This document shows, one piece after another, positions 34,247 to 44,677 of a stretch of DNA of 64,000 bases. Numbering within the stretch: position 1 is the stretch's first letter; each line of letters begins with the position of its first letter. The notes below the pieces were generated by a model that saw only the letters and a program-made list of their open reading frames with translations, was not told the origin of the DNA and ran no database searches. Made by a program: the position numbers and the translations under genes. The stretch is from the NCBI GenBank assembly GCA_028335825.1, contig JAIOKI010000003.1:62001-126000 (forward strand). The letters run 5' to 3'. The stretch is from Nosema muscidifuracis (taxonomy: Eukaryota; Microsporidia; Nosematidae).

Positions 34247-37200
34247 GTGTTGCATAATTATGTAAAGAAAGATGATTCAATTTTTGAAAATAATTTAGAT
34301 CTGAAATATTTTAAAGACTTTATAAGTAAATTTGATAAAGAACTGATACAAAAAGATTTTTTTGTACTTAAACTTACATTTAAGATTATTAATGAAATTT
34401 ATAAACAAGGAAATGCTTATTTTGAACCATTTGAAGAAAGTGATTATCTAAAGAAATCTTTAGAATTAATTAGTAACAAGAATGATGTATATTTCTATCA
34501 CTGTATCAATACAATTACTTTTTTTATGAACAATGATCCTTTATCTATTAAGAATATATTGAATCAAGGATTTTTAAAAGTTTTTGAAGATTTTATATGG
34601 AATGAAGAAGTGCATAAATCACTGATTAATTTATTAGATGCTATTTCACTAGATACAGAGACTAGACTTGATTTTATTAAGTCTGGAAAATTTGTATCAT
34701 TTCTAGATGTAATATTTAATAATGAAGATGCTTATTTGCTCGATTCATTCAATGATTTTAATGTACACCTTTCTATTTTACTCATGCATCATCCTGAGTA
34801 TAAATCAGAATTGAATGTATTTATAAAAAAGAAATTAGATTATTTAGCATATTTACCTAAGATATTAAAAACAAAAAATGCTTCAATCAATGAGGCAAAT
34901 TATTTTAAATTTATAAGTTCTATGAAACCGGAAATGAATACATTTTTTGAGAATTGTGAAAAAGAGATTCTTTTATATTTGGATTTAGTATATATGAATT
35001 CTTTAGAAAAAGATAATTTATCTGTAAGTTCATTTTTCGAAATGTTAAAGTCTGAATTATTTATAATTTCAGATAAAATTGTTATTGTTGAATATTTTAT
35101 CTTAAAATTAGGATCTACAATATTTAAAATTATAGATACACAACATAATGAGAATTTCAATATTAAGTTATATGAGTCATTAGAAAAATATTTATTTTTT
35201 ATTTGTCAAATGGTTACTGATGTTGGTTTTATTATAATTAATGAAAATTGTATTTTAAAAGTGTCATTTTACTTAATAATGAATATTTTACCAAACTTAT
35301 TATGTTATAATATATGTGATGATACTATAAATAACACTTTAGATAAATTAATAGAATTTAGAAACAAGTCAACTTATTCAGATAACAATATTCTTTCATT
35401 AATATGTTTAGAAGTTAAATATCTATTAGGTATATTATTATTTAGAGAACATGAATATGAATCAAATTCTTGTTTCAAATATTTCTTGAATATCATACAT
35501 CCTATAGAAGATACTGAATATGATTTAGAACCTAAAAAGTTAAAAACAAATGATGTTATTTATACACAGGAATATTGTGAAATAAAAATAAGATCATCAA
35601 TTAATAATAATTCATTTAAAGAAATTAATATGATGGATTATAATGCAGTTGTTAATAAATTATCAGATAGTTTAATTAAGAAAAACATGAAATTCTTCCT
35701 TCATATAATCGAAAACAATATTCATAAGTTTAATTTTATTGAAACAAGATATTTTTTAGATTGGATTTTGAGTAATGATATTCTAAATAATGAAAGTTTA
35801 TGGTCTAAAGAATCATTATTTAGTTTGATTTGTAAGTTAAATCTTCGTAATCTTAAATTTCATAGAAAAGATACATGCTTTAAAATATTTGATTTTTTGA
35901 CTAAGAATAGTAAAAATAGTGATATCTATAAATCTGTAAATGATCTTATTGTAGGAAATCAAAAATTTAGTATAGAAGAAGAAAGAAAAATAATTGAATA
36001 TTATATCAATAATTATAAAAAAGGAAAAGAAATAAATTTTAAGAAAGTATTTGATGATGCAAAATTTATATGTAAAATCTTAGATATGGACGATTATAAG
36101 ATGATCATAAAAAATGATTATGATGGAAATATTGATGTTGTATTATATCTCGTTAATCATAAATTCGCGATATCTAAATTATTTATAAATATAAGCATTT
36201 ACGTGCTTAAGAAATTAACCTTTAGTCGTATTAAGGCTAATATAGAAAAGATTAATATGATATTTAAAGATATAAATATTTTATACGATAAAGAAGGATT
36301 TCTAAAATTTGATATAGATTACTTTATGAATAATTTAAGTGTTATACTCAAATCAAAAAATATAAAAAAAAGATCTAAAATAATTTACATAATTTCATTT
36401 TTGAAATATTTTAAATCTCAGAATATTTCCTTAGACTTGACTTTTTACTTGAGGATATTAAATTTTATAGAAAAGTTAATCAACAAAAAGAATAAGGAAG
36501 ATATCAATATGCTTATAAAATCTATATTTCATTATTTGTTGATTGAAATAAGTAATAACTACTCCATTAGAGAAACTAATATATGCTCATATAGCAAGTT
36601 TATTGATTCTCATTATTTGTTAGGTTACAGAGATATAAATGTACTAAAAAATAAATTTAAAGACTTTTTACAAGAACTTAATCTGGATATCAAAATTACA
36701 GAAGAGAAAAAAATAACTGAAATTACAGACATTCAAGAAAAACTATTTTTGAGATGCATGAAAATGAGTCTTAAAAATATTTATATGCTTAATATCTTGA
36801 ATGAAATAATAATGAATGATAAAAGATATGAAGAATTTATTACTAAAAAGTATATAAAATCTATCATAAAGAAATATATAATGCCTATTATTTTCAATGA
36901 AAAAATTACAGTTGAAACAGATTATTTTATAGCTATTGATTTCTTGGCATATTGTATAAGATCTGAAAATGAAAAGTTATTTAACATGGTATATAAGATT
37001 ATTGAAAAAAAGATATTAGATTCGAAAGATTATAAAATCTATAATTTAGTTATAATTCTATTTACAGCATTAGATTTAGTCAATATAAGATATTACTCTA
37101 AAGAAAGACATCTTAATAAAGATATATCTGTTATGTTATCTGAAAAATTAATGAGTTATGGAATAGCTGATAAAATATTTACAGTCCTTTCAAAACATAA

Positions 37201-38545
37201 GGAATCTGATTTCTTATTACCTGAAATACATGAAGAAACTTCATTGAAAAATTCTTATGATAGATCATCTATAATAGCATGGAATCAAATTGTAGGTTCT
37301 AATAAGATTTCTTATATTTATTCCTTTATATCAACTATTTATAGCAAGTATAATGATGATGTGTTGGTAGAAAATGAGGAATCTGATGAAGGTTTTTGGG
37401 ATAATGAATCACATGATCACTATGATTCTGATTCATACTTTGATGATCGTGAAGAGATTGTTCCAGAAGCTGATGATATCACAATTTTAAATTCCTCATT
37501 CTCATCAGAGAATACTATCGATGAAGTAACATATGAAATAGAAAAGTACAAACCTTTTAATAGTATATTTTCTACACTATTCATTACTGAGAAAGAATTT
37601 GAAATTTTAGAAAACAGTTTTAATATTTTTAATTTCGTTAAAATTATAAAGAATGATTTTGAGAAGGAATTTAAAATAGAAAATATTAATGATTTTATTA
37701 AAATTAAAAAAGATGATCTTGAAAAAGTAGAGCTTATTGTTGATTCCAAGGAAAGCAATTTTGAAGATCAATTGTCTTTATCTAACCAAAGTGAAGAAAT
37801 AGAAGAAGAATTGGAATTTTCTGATGAATCAAGTATAGGTGAAGAAAATGGTGTAATACCTAATAAGACTATTGAAGAAATCAATAATATGAATGAAGAA
37901 TCTTTAAGTATATTTTTAGATGAGTGGTATGAGAATAGAAAAATGAATTCTGTCAATTATAAACCAATAGATAAAATATTTTTCAATCAATTATCAGAAC
38001 TTGGAAAACAATTATTTGCTGAGCATGAAAGGAGACTCAAAGATGATTATTTTCAATATGCGCCAAGTTGTGAATCAAGTATGAGTTTAGAGAATGAAGA
38101 AAAAGATTTACCTGAAGATATTGAAATGTATGCTGATGTTAAGATTTTTATGAATTTTTTAAAATCTTATTTGACAAGTAATTATACAAATCAATCTAGT
38201 CTTAATGAATTTATAGAAGTAGCATCATTCAATTTGGAATGGAAACACCAAATTATATCAGTAGTTATGGATGAATTTTTAAATTATACAGTTATTGATG
38301 CAGTTTATAATATAAAGAAATGTCTAGAAATATTTAAAGTAATTAATTTATCTTCAAAAAAGATATATCAAGAAAATGTTGATTTTATAAGATGTTTAAT
38401 GATATTAGCAAAAGAAAAAGAATTCAATGAATTGTGTTTATTTATTCTCAGTAAGATGGAAATTAAAAAAGAATTTATAAAGTTAGATACTAAAATAGTA
38501 TCATTTAAAATATTAATATACTTGAAGAATTTGGAAAAGTTTTAA
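34247..38545 (+). CDS. TOM1: Tom1/HUWE1-like HECT ligase, central piece, 1432 aa
   Basis: The frame is open from 34190, directly after the stop of the previous piece; the nominal start is a GTG at 34247 and is not a true initiation site. The DUF913-like block is visible near residues 85-115 of this piece (T-F-F-M-N-N-D-P-L-S-I then G-F-L-K-V-F-E-D-F-I). A long helical-repeat middle follows, then the acidic segments typical of Tom1/HUWE1: near residue 1045-1080 (E-E-S-D-E-G-F-W-D-N-E and D-D-R-E-E-I) and 1180-1205 (E-E-I-E-E-E-L-E-F). It ends at TAA 38543-38545 in a T4 run at 38540-38543. One more T there would join it in frame to the HECT piece. Over 1400 uninterrupted codons in such AT-rich DNA show that selection kept it until very recently. 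Confidence 0.85.
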   Translation: MLHNYVKKDDSIFENNLDLKYFKDFISKFDKELIQKDFFVLKLTFKIINEIYKQGNAYFEPFEESDYLKKSLELISNKNDVYFYHCINTITFFMNNDPLSIKNILNQGFLKVFEDFIWNEEVHKSLINLLDAISLDTETRLDFIKSGKFVSFLDVIFNNEDAYLLDSFNDFNVHLSILLMHHPEYKSELNVFIKKKLDYLAYLPKILKTKNASINEANYFKFISSMKPEMNTFFENCEKEILLYLDLVYMNSLEKDNLSVSSFFEMLKSELFIISDKIVIVEYFILKLGSTIFKIIDTQHNENFNIKLYESLEKYLFFICQMVTDVGFIIINENCILKVSFYLIMNILPNLLCYNICDDTINNTLDKLIEFRNKSTYSDNNILSLICLEVKYLLGILLFREHEYESNSCFKYFLNIIHPIEDTEYDLEPKKLKTNDVIYTQEYCEIKIRSSINNNSFKEINMMDYNAVVNKLSDSLIKKNMKFFLHIIENNIHKFNFIETRYFLDWILSNDILNNESLWSKESLFSLICKLNLRNLKFHRKDTCFKIFDFLTKNSKNSDIYKSVNDLIVGNQKFSIEEERKIIEYYINNYKKGKEINFKKVFDDAKFICKILDMDDYKMIIKNDYDGNIDVVLYLVNHKFAISKLFINISIYVLKKLTFSRIKANIEKINMIFKDINILYDKEGFLKFDIDYFMNNLSVILKSKNIKKRSKIIYIISFLKYFKSQNISLDLTFYLRILNFIEKLINKKNKEDINMLIKSIFHYLLIEISNNYSIRETNICSYSKFIDSHYLLGYRDINVLKNKFKDFLQELNLDIKITEEKKITEITDIQEKLFLRCMKMSLKNIYMLNILNEIIMNDKRYEEFITKKYIKSIIKKYIMPIIFNEKITVETDYFIAIDFLAYCIRSENEKLFNMVYKIIEKKILDSKDYKIYNLVIILFTALDLVNIRYYSKERHLNKDISVMLSEKLMSYGIADKIFTVLSKHKESDFLLPEIHEETSLKNSYDRSSIIAWNQIVGSNKISYIYSFISTIYSKYNDDVLVENEESDEGFWDNESHDHYDSDSYFDDREEIVPEADDITILNSSFSSENTIDEVTYEIEKYKPFNSIFSTLFITEKEFEILENSFNIFNFVKIIKNDFEKEFKIENINDFIKIKKDDLEKVELIVDSKESNFEDQLSLSNQSEEIEEELEFSDESSIGEENGVIPNKTIEEINNMNEESLSIFLDEWYENRKMNSVNYKPIDKIFFNQLSELGKQLFAEHERRLKDDYFQYAPSCESSMSLENEEKDLPEDIEMYADVKIFMNFLKSYLTSNYTNQSSLNEFIEVASFNLEWKHQIISVVMDEFLNYTVIDAVYNIKKCLEIFKVINLSSKKIYQENVDFIRCLMILAKEKEFNELCLFILSKMEIKKEFIKLDTKIVSFKILIYLKNLEKF

Positions 38546-38547
38546 GA

Positions 38548-40287
38548 TTGGTAATTAGTAGAAAAACACGAAATTATCTAACAAAGTTCTGCATGAAAAA
38601 TCTAAAAAATATTCTTATTGAATTCATATCTGTATTACTGCTACAAGCTATGAGTAATATAGATGATTATGATACATTTAACAGATATTTATTAGTAATT
38701 GATGAATTAAGTAATTTTATATTCGATCACTACAATAAGAAATATAAGCTTCATATTGAAGAACTAAGAACTAAATTTAATATTGAGAAGAAAAATATTC
38801 ATCACCTTGATTTTGTATGTTTATATGAACAAAACTTGTTTAATAAATCTCAAGAAGTTGATTTCATCAACTATGAAATTTATGATTCCTTCGATAAGAT
38901 TACTTCTGAATTAACTATGGATTCTACTTTCTTAAAAATAATTCCACTTTTTAGTCTCTATGAAGGGTTTGTAAATTTCTTAATTTTCTTATCTACACAG
39001 AATAAGAATAATATCATAGAAAAATATAAGAGAAAACGTCAAGAATTAGAAAAGAATATTCAAAATAATACAGATAATATGAATAATCTATTAAGAGGTA
39101 ATGATAATATAGTACCATTTTTATACAAATTTAATATACTAAGTTTTACTAATAAACTGAAATATCTAAGAAATAAAATAGATGATATGGATTATTATAT
39201 AGATGGATCATTTTCTATTACAGTTCGTAGAAAATCAGTCCTTGAAGATTCTTTCTTCCAGATTATGAATAAATCTTATAAAGAATTGAAAACTAAAAGA
39301 ATTCAAATAAAATTTTCAGGGGAGAAAGGATTAGATTTCGGTGGATTAACAAAAGAATGGTTAGAATTAATTATAAAAGAAGCTTTAAATCCTGATTTAG
39401 GTCTTTTTGTATACTCATCAGATAAACATACTACAGTACATCCATTTATCAATAGTAATATCAATGCTGATCATTTATTATATTTTAAATTTGTAGGAAG
39501 ACTTTTAGCTAAGGTAATAATTGAAGGATATAATTTAGGAATTCATTTTGATAAGTCAGTATATAAATACCTCCTCAATAAGAAGTGTGATCTTTCAGAT
39601 TTAGAAGAAATAGATTACCAATATTATAATTCTTTAATATGGATAAGAGATAATTCTATAGATAATATTTTAAATTTAACATTTTCTTATGAGAATAATG
39701 AATTTGGTACATGTCTTGAAGAAGATCTTATTCCTAATGGTAAGAATATTTTAGTAAATGATCAGAATAAGAATGAATATATAGATTTAGTAGTACAAAG
39801 AAAATTAACTAAAAATGTTGAACTACAGTTAAATGCTATAAAAGAAGGATTATTTGAATTAATAAATGAAGACTTAATTTCTATTTTTACTGAGAAAGAG
39901 CTAGAATTATTAATATGCGGTATTCCAGAGATTAATGTAGAAGACTGGCAGAATAATACAACTTATAATGGATATACTAAGAATTCTAGAAATATTGTAT
40001 GGTTTTGGAGAGCAGTACATGGATTTACTCCTGATGAAAAGGCTAAATTATTACAATTCTGTACAGGGTCTACAAGAGTTCCCTTTGATGGATTTATTAA
40101 TTTACAAGGAAATAGTGGAACACAGAAGTTTTCTATACATAAAGTAAAATCAGATTCTGTAAGACTTCCTTCTGCTCATACGTGTTTTAATCAATTAGAT
40201 TTACCTGAATATTCTACATATGATGATTTAAGAAGAAATATTGTCTATGCTATAAATGAGTGTAGTGAAGGATTTGAAATAATTTAA
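38548..40287 (+). CDS. TOM1: Tom1/HUWE1-like HECT ligase, catalytic HECT piece, 579 aa
   Basis: This piece carries the HECT catalytic domain, which receives ubiquitin from an E2 on a cysteine and passes it to substrates. The domain runs from about residue 225 to the end, with G-L-D-F-G-G-L-T-K-E-W (about 260), F-V-G-R-L-L-A-K, L-L-I-C-G, F-C-T-G-S-T-R-V-P and L-P-S-A-H-T-C-F-N, where Cys546 is the nucleophile, 33 residues from the C-terminus. It lies in the -1 frame relative to the central piece; the frame is open upstream only to 38509, so the shift falls within 38509-38545. The TTG at 38548 is not thought to be a start. Either the T-run is one base short in this sequence or the gene is freshly frameshifted. 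A family B gene follows 617 bp downstream on the same strand. Confidence 0.88.
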   Translation: MVISRKTRNYLTKFCMKNLKNILIEFISVLLLQAMSNIDDYDTFNRYLLVIDELSNFIFDHYNKKYKLHIEELRTKFNIEKKNIHHLDFVCLYEQNLFNKSQEVDFINYEIYDSFDKITSELTMDSTFLKIIPLFSLYEGFVNFLIFLSTQNKNNIIEKYKRKRQELEKNIQNNTDNMNNLLRGNDNIVPFLYKFNILSFTNKLKYLRNKIDDMDYYIDGSFSITVRRKSVLEDSFFQIMNKSYKELKTKRIQIKFSGEKGLDFGGLTKEWLELIIKEALNPDLGLFVYSSDKHTTVHPFINSNINADHLLYFKFVGRLLAKVIIEGYNLGIHFDKSVYKYLLNKKCDLSDLEEIDYQYYNSLIWIRDNSIDNILNLTFSYENNEFGTCLEEDLIPNGKNILVNDQNKNEYIDLVVQRKLTKNVELQLNAIKEGLFELINEDLISIFTEKELELLICGIPEINVEDWQNNTTYNGYTKNSRNIVWFWRAVHGFTPDEKAKLLQFCTGSTRVPFDGFINLQGNSGTQKFSIHKVKSDSVRLPSAHTCFNQLDLPEYSTYDDLRRNIVYAINECSEGFEII

Positions 40288-40903
40288 ACTAAATTTATTT
40301 TACATATTTTTTTGAGTCATAAGGATTTATTATTTAGACATTATTAGATTTTCTTTGTGTCAAAACACATTCTCTGTACAGTAAATATTAAATATAATAA
40401 TTAATTTCTTTCAACTGGTTTTTTATATTATCCTTTTACAAAGAAATTATTGAATAAATTACTTATAGAAATGTGATCTAATAATATAACATATTATTTC
40501 AAGTATATAGTGTGAATCTCTTTATTTTTCTCAGCTTAAAATAAATAGTTTACTAAATAAATTGTCAACACAATACATCAATTGTCACATATTTTGAGAT
40601 ATTTGACATATTTAGAATAAGTGGATTCATTATACAATTAGCTATATTATTAAAAAATAAATATGTTCGTTTAACTCATAACAAACAAATTATATTACTA
40701 TAACCAATATTTCATTTCAAATTTTGATTATTGCCTGAATTTTCATCACAAATTAGAAAACAAATTAATTAATATCAATTTACTGTTATGATAAACTACA
40801 AGACTTTAAATATAAACAGATAAAAATAAAACATTTATAATCTTGATGGAACTTAAATTAAAATTAACTTAACAAATATATAATCGTGCTAGTCTTATTA
40901 TCT
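40288..40903. other. Intergenic, no gene seen
   Basis: Spacer between the HECT ligase and the first intact family B gene. AT-rich, with the block AACTTAAATTAAAATTAACTT at 40851-40871 resembling the AT block before the family B gene at 61714. Confidence 0.5.
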
Positions 40904-41827
40904 ATGCAGGGATTTACAGAAAATGAAATTAAATTATTTGAAAAATTCAAGATTTGGCGGGATGAACATCTGGAAAAATCATCTACATCTTGCAAACGAT
41001 TTAATACTTTAAATATCAGTGAAGAAGTATCACCAACAACTATTATACAAAAAATACCAAAATGTCTTGTACATCTTACTCGTAAAATGTGTAATTGTAA
41101 TCGGGATTGTGTAGGTGAATCTTTTAGCAACAATGGAATTGATTATGAATGTAAAGCTTATGATACTGATAACTTGTGGTCTGATATCGAGTATTTAGAT
41201 TGTGATTTTCTTGATAAAAAAGTTCAAGATGGAAGGTTAGTAACTTATAATACATATTACAAATTATTTAAAGCAATCAACAATCTCAATAATGGTTTAA
41301 TATCATTATGTGATGCTTATGATTTACGAGATGGATGTAGAAATATAAAAGATTGTATCGATTTTTTTCTAAAGAAGGTATCACAAAATAATTGTAGTAA
41401 TGAGGATTATACTTGGGAAATTGAACAAATCGAAAAGATTTTAGGAATGAAAGTTAGAACTGAAATCAATGAAGTTCAAAAAGAAAACAATTGTGTTCCA
41501 ATAGTATATTTCGAGGATTTAGATGTAATTTTAGAACTTTATAAAAATAATAATTCTAAAACTATTGTTAAGAGAGAGTTAGGAGAAATTGATTTACCAG
41601 ATTATGTATTTTCTGATTCTAAATCTATAGATAGTAATATATCAATTTGTCAACAAAATACGTTTTATTATATGATTTCATTATCGATAGTCTCAACATT
41701 AGTATTTTTTATTTTAGTGATTTTAGGATATGATAATAACAAGAACATAAAAATAATAGTACCAGGTATCTTAATGACTCTTTCTATATTATTTATTTCG
41801 ATTTATATTACTTTAGATCTAGAATAA
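40904..41827 (+). CDS. Family B cysteine-rich membrane protein, 307 aa
   Basis: Function unknown. The start is taken at the ATG at 40904 (M-Q-G-F-T-E-N); a GTG six codons upstream is not needed and the paralogues also begin with short polar N-termini. Conserved features in order: W-R-D near the N-terminus, K-C-L-V-H-L-T-R-K-M-C then C-N-R-D-C-V-G (about 60-80), I-D-Y-E-C, Y-L-D-C-D-F-L-D-K-K-V, L-C-D, Y-D-L-R-D-G-C and C-I-D-F-F. A dibasic I-V-K-R lies near residue 225. The C-terminus has two hydrophobic segments separated by D-N-N-K-N. The even set of cysteines suggests disulfides and therefore a lumenal or extracellular N-terminal domain, yet no N-terminal signal peptide is visible. Confidence 0.85.
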   Translation: MQGFTENEIKLFEKFKIWRDEHLEKSSTSCKRFNTLNISEEVSPTTIIQKIPKCLVHLTRKMCNCNRDCVGESFSNNGIDYECKAYDTDNLWSDIEYLDCDFLDKKVQDGRLVTYNTYYKLFKAINNLNNGLISLCDAYDLRDGCRNIKDCIDFFLKKVSQNNCSNEDYTWEIEQIEKILGMKVRTEINEVQKENNCVPIVYFEDLDVILELYKNNNSKTIVKRELGEIDLPDYVFSDSKSIDSNISICQQNTFYYMISLSIVSTLVFFILVILGYDNNKNIKIIVPGILMTLSILFISIYITLDLE

Positions 41828-42742
41828 ATAATATTTTATTAATTTATAAAAGACTTATTAAAATTTAGGAAGAAGAATTAGTTAATTATAACTTAAAGAG
41901 TTATCTATGGAAAGATTATTTATTTGTTATTGTTTTTGTATTAATTGAGGTAAAATATAACCAGCTTGAGTCTTATTATGTATAATATTTTCTCACTATT
42001 ATCTGTAAGAATCATGTTCAAAAATTATATTTTATATGGGACAAAGAAATCGGTATACGTTAAATTTAATTTTTTTAAATTAAGTCATTTCCTTCATAAA
42101 ATGTTGATTTAGTTTCATAAATTATTGATTTTTTGATAGGTTTTAAATCAAGTGATACTAGATATAATAAATAATTAAAGCCATATACTTTTATTAATTT
42201 CATGATGATTTCGTTAAAATATATATTGTTTGAGTGATAACTTAGTCTTAATCACTACAGTGGGTATAACTTTTTGACTAACATTATGGGTCAATACATA
42301 AATTTAGAAAAAAGAATTATTCTCTACGCAATGACCTTGTATGACGTAGTAACAAGATACTATAATTCATACTAAAATAACATTATAATAGATGAATAAA
42401 TAGTAATATATGTGTAGATAAAGGTTTAAAAGATGACTTTGAAAAGATTTACATTAGACTACTTAAGATCTGTTGCATATAAGATACTCGAGGAAGAAAA
42501 TAAATGTGGTACAAGAATCTTAAAATAATTTTTAAGGTAAATGACCATACTATTATAAGAAAATAAGATATTATATATTCAATTAAACTTATATAACTTA
42601 AGTAGAGTTGATCATAGATAAATGTTTTTATACATATAATAAGGTTTTTTAAACGAATACTTTGTTTATAATCTTAGTCAATTAAAATACACAAAAATAA
42701 AAAATTAGTTAACTTTTAATATTGTGCATTAATAAAATCAAT
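41828..42742. other. Intergenic region with a small coding-like relic
   Basis: Around 42283-42540 the plus strand reads M-G-Q-Y-I-N-L-E-K-R-I-I-L-Y-A-M-T-L-Y, then after stops R-F-T-L-D-Y-L-R-S-V-A-Y-K. This is protein-like but short, broken and unassigned. The rest is featureless AT-rich spacer. Confidence 0.4.
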
Positions 42743-44110
42743 TTAATTCATTATATAACGTAATTTTTCTTCCTGATACATTTCTTTGTATTCATGTAAA
42801 TTAAAATTATGTTTATGGTAAATCATTGGTGGATTTTTTGAAATATGAGCTAATATTTTTTAAGATAGCTGTCTGTTCATATTGAAGTATGTATGTGACA
42901 TTTTTTTAGATTTAATAAAACATGTTTAAATATATTAAAAGAAATTTATTATCTTTAAATAAATATAGTTTAATAATATTTCATCATATAATTCTTTCCA
43001 GTGATACCTCTCAATTGGATAATCATCTGATAAATATATTTCGTTAAGAACTCTTGCAAATAAAATCATTAGTAGTTATAATGACAATATTTAGGGGTTG
43101 GTCTTATTACATGCAATCATTTTTTTATAATTTCGTCAAATAAATTATTGTAAGTGATTTTCAAAGCAAACTTTTCTTTCTGATTATCATTTAAACTTCT
43201 TAACGAAAAATTTAGCTTCATTATATTTTCAAACTCATTTACTGTTAATAAACTACGACTTCTGAGTATATGAAAGAAAATTATAGAATACGGCGAATAG
43301 TATGACTCTATATAATTAGTCAAAGATTAGTAAAACAATACATCTGACATTAGATCATCGTTTTTAAGATTTAATGAAAATCTAAAAAGCACTTTCATCT
43401 CATCATAAATCTCTTTAGTAATGTTTTTTTCCGTTAATGCTAATATGACTTTCATAAAAAACATAAGACATTTTTATCATAAATGCACAGAGTTATTTCG
43501 AATTCGCTTTCTTCTTTTGAAGTATTTTTGATAAAATCATTATGAATTTCTGTATTATTGTAAAATAAACTGTATAATCCAAATTTAAAATCTTTAAAAA
43601 CTCATCTTAAAAAAATTTCATCAGACAATAACAAAAATTATTAAAATATTCTTTAAAACAAATTTTCAAAATTTATGATTATGTCATCACTTCAAAAGCA
43701 ATTTTCGAAGATTTTACATAAACATTGAATGAATAAATTTGCACTTTTCATTATCGTATAATATCAATAACTTTTTTGAGAAGGTCCTGATTAATCATAA
43801 AATATCTCATATTCAATGTCTCTAATTTAGAATTCTTCAAAATACGTCTCATATTTGTTCCACTAGAAGAATATAGTTTGATTTATTATTTTTATTTAAA
43901 TTAAGATGATTCGTTGTTTCACTTAATAGTCTATCAGATCATTTGACTTTCGAAAGAATAATATTTATATGAATAAAAATAATTTTTCTCTAATATCGAT
44001 AATTGTAAACTATTTTTTTTGTGCTTAAAAATATCGTATCTTCTATATCTTTATAGAATTCTCTGTACTACATTGATGATTGAATATTACAAAAAAAATA
44101 AGGGACATCT
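42743..44110 (-). pseudogene. Dead family A gene, inverted relative of 44678-46303
   Basis: Read on the minus strand, the pieces follow the intact 44678 gene in order: Y-R-E-F-Y-K-D-I-E-D-T-I near 44070 (intact: Y-R-N-F-Y-E-N-I-Q-D-T-I), F-S-L-N-L-K-N-D-D near 43370, a 68-codon open piece at 43323-43117 with E-S-Y-Y-S-P-Y-S-I-I-F-F-H-I-L, then Y-H-W-K-E-L-Y-D-E near 43000, N-V-T-Y-I-L-Q-Y-E-Q near 42890 and the terminal stop at 42743-42745. Many stops and frame changes break it and it is about 250 bp shorter than the intact gene, implying deletions as well. The signal peptide region is barely readable. It stands head to head with its intact relative, about 570 bp apart. Confidence 0.85.
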
Positions 44111-44677
44111 CCTTTTCAAAATATTTGATAAATAAAAAATGAATCAAAGTTTTAATATAATAATAAATTAAAAAATTTAATTTAGAAAAAATAAATATAA
44201 AATTTTTTTAAAATAGCTTTATGATTGTCAAAAGACATATATGAGAGTACTTACAAAATAACAAAAGAATATTAACACATTACTAAATATATCATAAAAT
44301 TATAATATTAATGATAGATAATAATGTCATCATATAATAATTACTTTTAAATATTTCATCCTTAGCCAATCTAATAATAAACAAGTTAAAACAATTAAGA
44401 TTTCAATAATAAATAAATACTATACTATTTAACACATAATAAAAGAATTAAAATATACATAATAATTAAATTTCATAGATTGTCCTTTTTTCTGATAAAT
44501 TAAATTTCTTAAAAAATTATAAACAAATATACATTGTAGAAAAAAAATGAACAAAAGTCAACATCAAAAAAAAGTAAAAAAATATTTGATTAAAATTTTT
44601 AATTTATGACTATGTTTAATTTAGCATTTTCAATTTAATTTATTATTTTTTATATAATTCCAAAAAAATAATATACC
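44111..44677. other. Spacer between head-to-head family A copies
   Basis: AT-rich spacer lying between the start regions of the dead minus-strand copy and the live plus-strand copy, so it should contain promoters for both. No C-run motif is seen before the 44678 ATG. Confidence 0.45.

Noticed and set aside
34900-37956. Minus-strand frames inside the Tom1 gene
   Set aside because: Shadows of the long plus-strand frame; no starts, motifs or homologues.
38509-38550. Programmed -1 ribosomal frameshift joining the Tom1 pieces
   Set aside because: No X-XXY-YYZ slippery heptamer lies in the right frame in the overlap; a T-run length difference is the simpler explanation.
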